Below are positions 26,601 to 32,600 of a stretch of 36,532 nucleotides of DNA, piece by piece. The stretch comes from Branchiostoma floridae. Lineage: Eukaryota; Chordata; Leptocardii; Amphioxiformes; Branchiostomatidae. Where the stretch lies: contig NC_049984.1 in the NCBI RefSeq assembly GCF_000003815.2, positions 14,239,664 through 14,276,195 on the forward strand, given 5' to 3'. Under the pieces are notes generated by a model. That model was not told the origin of the DNA, ran no database searches, and saw nothing but the letters and a program-made list of their open reading frames with translations. A program made the position numbers and the translations under genes. Each line of letters opens with the position of its first letter. Position 1 is the first letter of the stretch.

Positions 26601-29600
26601 AAGTTTTTAGGTACTAGACAGGGCTAGCATCACTTACGTGTACATCTACATGCAGATCTCCCATTCAAAACAGCCATCACACTGAGTTGTTCTACTTTCA
26701 TCATTTTTTGCTTAAACAGTGCATTTTTATTACCCTCTCCAAGAAGGTTTATGTTTTTGTCAGTGTTCCTGTGTGTGTGTGTGTGTGTGTGTGTGTTTGT
26801 GTGTGTATGTTTACGTTTACCTTATTGTGTGTACCTTATTGAGGTGCAGCACTAGCATCACCTAGATCTGTCACTCAAGTCAGCCAGCCCATAGCTATGA
26901 CGTATATTGGGTGATCCCAATATCTTTGTGTCTCCCGGGCATTCTAGATTAAGCCTTTGGTGGAGAGAATTACATGCAAATGTGACACAGAGGGCAGAGG
27001 ATGGCCTTAGAGAGTCCTGATTTACATACTAGTAGTACACATGAAGTATTGACTTCAAAATCCTGAGATCACATATTCCTCTACCATGCAAATTCAGGAC
27101 TCAAAATCTGCATATCAGTTTTAAATGGAATTGAAGGTATTTCTCTGATGTTGACCTGCATCTAACCTGCACAGGTCCATGTCCTGCAATGAGCATTCTT
27201 TTGGAATCCTTACTTCTTACTTCACATACAATTTTCCAAAAAATTCTGCAATTACATAAGTGTGATAATCATCCCAATTAAAATATCTAAATCCAAGACA
27301 ATGATACAAAGCAATTTTGTCTTCTTAAACATGATAAAATCGGGTACCTGAACAGTGGGGTACAATGTAGGCACAGGTCTGGACCTGAACCTGTACCCGA
27401 ACAATTTACAAAGTAATCTGTGGCCTTTGATAAACAAAATGTAGGTCAAAAGTTATAGACTTAAGTATATTCAGTCATTCAGTATTTATGTCTAGTCAGG
27501 TACAGTAACGGTATATTGATCTACTGGTATTTTGGACGTGTTGTACCTGTACATGTATAGTAAATGATTTTGCAGTACTTCACTGGTACCGTGTACTCCA
27601 GCATAACACTTATGCTACAATGTTGGTTTGATGTGTGTACGTATGTATGTATACATGTATGTATGAATAACTTTATAATTCTATTCTATAGTATGCATCA
27701 CTAGTACATACTTCAAAATTCTTCAATGTTTCCACTATCAAACAACATTTAAAAATACCAGTGTATACAATGTTAGTTGTACACTAGGGCTGGGTATCGG
27801 TACGGCGTACCGGTACAAAACCGTTTTTTTCTTATTGGACCGGTCCAGAAAAACCGGACCTGAAAAAATAAGGTGGACCGGATGTGGACCGGTTAGAAAA
27901 TTAACATATTATTTGATCAGGCATTCACACGTTTTGGTGCTTGCAGGTGGAAGAAAATAACAAGAGTGAAGTAGAGTAGAGTTTATAGTCATTTCTACCA
28001 AGTTTTACAGTCAATCGTACAGGTGCAGTTAGCGTTGTAGGATTTTAAGACGCCAGTGTAAGTCTAATATTCCACCAAACAGATTTCTTTGTAGTGAAAT
28101 GGACCATTGGTATGAGTCATACTGAATCAGGTCCAGGTTCAGGTCCGGACCTGGACCTGATCCTCTGGACCTGAACCGGACCTGGACCTGAATTTTCTGT
28201 ACCGATACCCAGCCCTATTGTACACATTAAGTCCCCTGCTGGACTAAAATTTTTGGTGCCATAGACAACAAGGGGCTCATTTCTCAGTGATGTCACTCGT
28301 ATCCCCCGGCCATCGTTGCTGTAATATTGCGCACAGTAACAATTTTGCAGGGGTGGATCTTTACGTGACAGGCAGGGATTATGCACTAAACGCTGGGGGT
28401 GGGGGTGTTGAATCAAGCAAGCCGATTATTAATGTTGCTGGCTGCTCAGAAATTAGGGCAAGGTGAGAGTGACGGTTCCGTGGTTATCTGTTAATACTGC
28501 AGCAGAAGAACCATGATGCGTAAAACGAGCAGGTGTTTAATTATCTAAACGTGGAACTAATAGTGTGATAAGATAACACAGAGCAATTCAAAAGGCTGAT
28601 TCAACAAATTTAAATACTTAATAAGTGAGTATGTCTAGAGCAACTAGAGTTCCACAACCTATTGATCATACCTCTGAAAAATGATGTAGTTGTAGTTAGT
28701 TCATGATTTGAATAAGAAATAAATGTGTATAAACCATATTTGAAAAAGAGAAATAAACCATTTCATGAAACTGATTTTAACCTTTCTGACAGATGTATAT
28801 AATAAAGGTTCCTCCTTGATTATGCAAATAAGGTCTTTATTTGCATACTAATTGAAGGTCTTCTCTACCCAAGTAACAGAGGTGTCATGTAGTGCCAAAT
28901 GTGACAGTCAAAGAAGGCTACTGTTCCAGTAGTGTTTTCTTGTCTATTATGCAAATGAGAATTATGCAAATGAGACCATAATTTGCATAATTCTTGGTTC
29001 ATGAATTATGATGATCAACTTTACTTAAAATCCTTATGTCGTAAGTATAAAATTCCATCATTTACTCTTTGATTGAAGTTCTTTTCTTTCTCAGTTAACA
29101 TTTTTCCTAGTTGACCTTCATTCATTGCATTTTTTGGTATGGGTCAAGGGACACCAATCTGACAAAAGATTAAATCATCCCTTCTCTCTGTTACATGTTG
29201 ATATTAAAGACTGCATTCTTATAAATCGTAGATTACCTTTGCCACTTATGCTATACATGTTACAATTTTTTATCCATGGCCAGATCTGACCCGGAATATT
29301 AACTGAAGACCACTACCCTACAGCTCCACCTAGCTGTAGTGGTTAGTGCTGCAGGTGGCATGTTTATTTTGATGACTGATTGCATAAAAATGTGAAGGAG
29401 AAGCTGGTACATGAACACAATGATCACTGTTTATTCTATATCAGTATTCTTATATAATAAGGTTCTGATTAATGAGTCCATTGATCCCTATATGGAGCAT
29501 ATGGAAAACATATAAGTATGAAAACACTGGCTGAAAAAACAGACAGACGAAAAACAATACCCCCCATGAAATAGTAGTCTATTCCATTGACCCCGTGACC

Positions 29601-32600
29601 TGGAATGACTACATGTAGTACTATTTCTAACTGTACAGTTCAAAACAAAGTTTTTAAATTATTGGACATGGCCAAAAATTGATGCGCATGCGGATGTCAT
29701 CAAATCAATATGGACGAATTTTATATTTCCAAGTTGTCTGAAGTATTAGTGGATAAAACAATCAGACATGTGGAGAAAACTTTGGACTCTGGGTCAATAA
29801 CTCTATTTCATGCAACCTACAAAATGTAAACCTTTCTGGCATGTTTCACCAAACATTAGTGTCGCCCACATGACCAGCATTCATATGCCAATTCAGATTC
29901 AGATTCAGATTTTATTTGCAAAGACATAGCAGGTACATGAGATGTTAGTGTTACCTGAAATGCGTCAATGATCACATACATTTGTATTATCCATCAATAA
30001 TAAAATTCAGGAATAAACGTCATAAAAGTTCTAGATTTTGTAAGACTAACCCATAAAAACAACGTCTAACTATCCAAAAACTAATTACTGATTCGAGAGG
30101 AAGTGATCGTAGAAGCATGTCACAATTGCAGAGCTGCACATATGCACTGCTACAACTTTGTACAAGCAAACAAACACACCAACTTATCACAATATCTCCG
30201 TTTTCATGGAGGTAATAAACAACAAAAGTTAGAGAGTGAGCAGGGCAGGGTTGTAGCCAGTGTTTTCCATATTTTATTATATTCCATATCCTTCCATCCT
30301 TTGACGGAATTTTGCAGCTGGGGATGGAAAAAAATTTTTGCCCATTCTGTCCTCTGTGACGGACAAAAATAGACATGTAAAGATATAGAAGGAACTGTCT
30401 TCCTTGTGTAATTTTTCACCCAAACAAATGCCATTGAACAGCTTAGTCTACCAGCAAAATTTACACCTCAAAATGCAGGAAATAGCGTTTCAGATGGTTT
30501 AGATTTCAAAATTTTCCAGGGGAGCATGCCCCTGCACCCCCTAGGAACGCCGCACCTTGGGCGCTCGATAGGATTAAAAAACGAGGGAACGGAAAATGAT
30601 TTCAGGAGCAGGGTAAAAAAGAACATTCAACTCACTTTCCATATCTCTCGTCAGACTTTTTCTCGAGGAGCGGGATGCCACTGAGGAAGAGCAGGATGGA
30701 GGTGATGAAGACAGGACCGATGATGCCGGCCCACTGGCCTCCCTGGATCACACTGGTACTGATCAGGAACATCCCCCACCACAGCAGGATCTCTCCAAAG
30801 TAGTTGGGGTGTCTCGACCACTTCCACAGGCCTACAGGGCAAAGAATGAAGCAGGGTTTTAAAGAGAAGAACAATGGCACAGCAACCCACTCCATCCCAC
30901 TTCCTCTAAATACCCTCAATACAATTTGTTCTAGAAAAAGGCTGTGATATAACACTGGCAGTTCTTATAAGTAGAGTTACGTAATGCAGATCTTAAACAG
31001 AAATGTTGGAGGAATTCCTTCTAAGTCGAACAACTCAGAACTTAATGGGGTACTGAATGCTCATAAATAAAGATGGCAGACTCAGACAGACAATTCTGCT
31101 AAGTGTTAACTTTCTATGAAAAGGAACAATCGGACACAATGTAATAATTGGTCTGAAACTGATCACTTAGAAAGTTCTATGTCTTTGTCATGCAATGGAA
31201 AACCATTGGTTGCTTAAGCCATTAAGTTTTTATTTCATGAAAACAAATATATTTTATAATACATTATACTGTCAAAAGCAAACACCGCTAACATTACAAA
31301 GAAGAAAATATTACACAACTGTAACCTAAAATCAACTTCCTACCATAGTCACACCATTTCCCATTGTTTGCTGGGTTGTCTCGGAAGTTGAATTTCTGGA
31401 AGTCGGCGAACGTTTCTGTGAGCAGGCCGAGCCCGTACATGGAGATGCCGACGATGTCCTGCACGGTGAAGTAGTTGTTGACGTTGGAGTAGGAACAGTT
31501 GGTGAAGATCACAGGGAGGCTGACTGTGAACACCCAGATGGCCTGCACAATAGTGGAAACAAAACATTGCAATTTTAGACATCTCGAGTTCAATCAAAGA
31601 CCTCATGGCTCCCTGAACTACTAAGAGTTTCTCCTAGGTCGCTTAATTTTGCTTGTTTGTTTAATTGTACTACTTTCATCAATTATGCAAAAACAATAAG
31701 GTCTTGATTAGAATTATTATAGTAGTGTCCATTGATCACTTCCTGTTACTCTAGGTAAACATGACTAGCATGTGGAAAATATTCAACCTTCTTACTGCTG
31801 CCAAACCTTGTGAAAAGTAAAAACATGGTGCCAAAAGGCTACTTTAGCAGGGAGAGGGTAAACTGCAAAAACACAGACAAAAAGAAAGACCAAAAACAAT
31901 ACCCCCATTGAATTAGTAGCCTCTTCCATTGACCCCATGACCCGGAATGTCTGTCATATATGATAAATTACTAGTTCTACCACCTCTGAAATCTACTTCC
32001 TGTCACACCCGCAAGTCTGACCTTTAGGGTCGGAAAATCCTTCAGAAGACATTATACTATACTTCGATTCCACATATTTGAATCTTTGCAGGTTGAAGAC
32101 TTCCTTGCCTTTCATCATACATACATTTGTAAAGGTTTGATGTCACTGTGCATATACATGTACTGAACATTATAGACTTGAATTTATTATCTCTGCTAAC
32201 AACAGTTACAACGAGATACAAAATAAAGACCATGGGACATCTTTCAAGAATCTTTGAGACTCACTGACGAGGAGGGAATAAAAATGTAACCTAACTGCAG
32301 GCTTTATCTTTAAAATTGACGGAAATTCATACCAGCTTTATAGCTGACATTAACTTTCTCCTCAGTACCAAGCAGACTCTGTTCTTATGGGAAGGAAATG
32401 AAACATGGTGATATATGGCGGGATCCAAAACTTTATGACAGCCAGAAAGCCTACAGAAGCACACAACAGAACCATGCTGACAGATGAAACAAAAGCATAA
32501 TAAATGTATAAACAAAAACAACAGGGATTGCTGAAGCTCCAGTGTTGAACCTACCACCGTAAATTCATTGCTTTTCCATTGGTTTTGATTTGCAGAAAGA

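Larger units (their letters stand above)
11668..30635 (-). other. Last intron (about 19 kb), repeat-rich
   Basis: The interval between exon C donor (gtgagt) and exon D acceptor (ctctcag) contains no further exon that I can support on either strand. Open frames here are short, AT-rich and lack family motifs. It holds the long-inverted-repeat element, the truncated SINE, tandem and satellite repeats, an N gap, a microsatellite element, the hAT MITE, the octamer palindromes, a dispersed repeat and LINE-like tails described separately. Stretches with nothing recognisable include about 12232-14110, 14310-15630, 15790-17390, 20110-24970, 25557-26720 and 28218-28810. Confidence 0.75.

Noticed and set aside
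30020-30376. 118-codon minus-strand open frame next to exon C
   Set aside because: It covers repeat-like debris, has an overlapping plus-strand frame and shows no family motifs.
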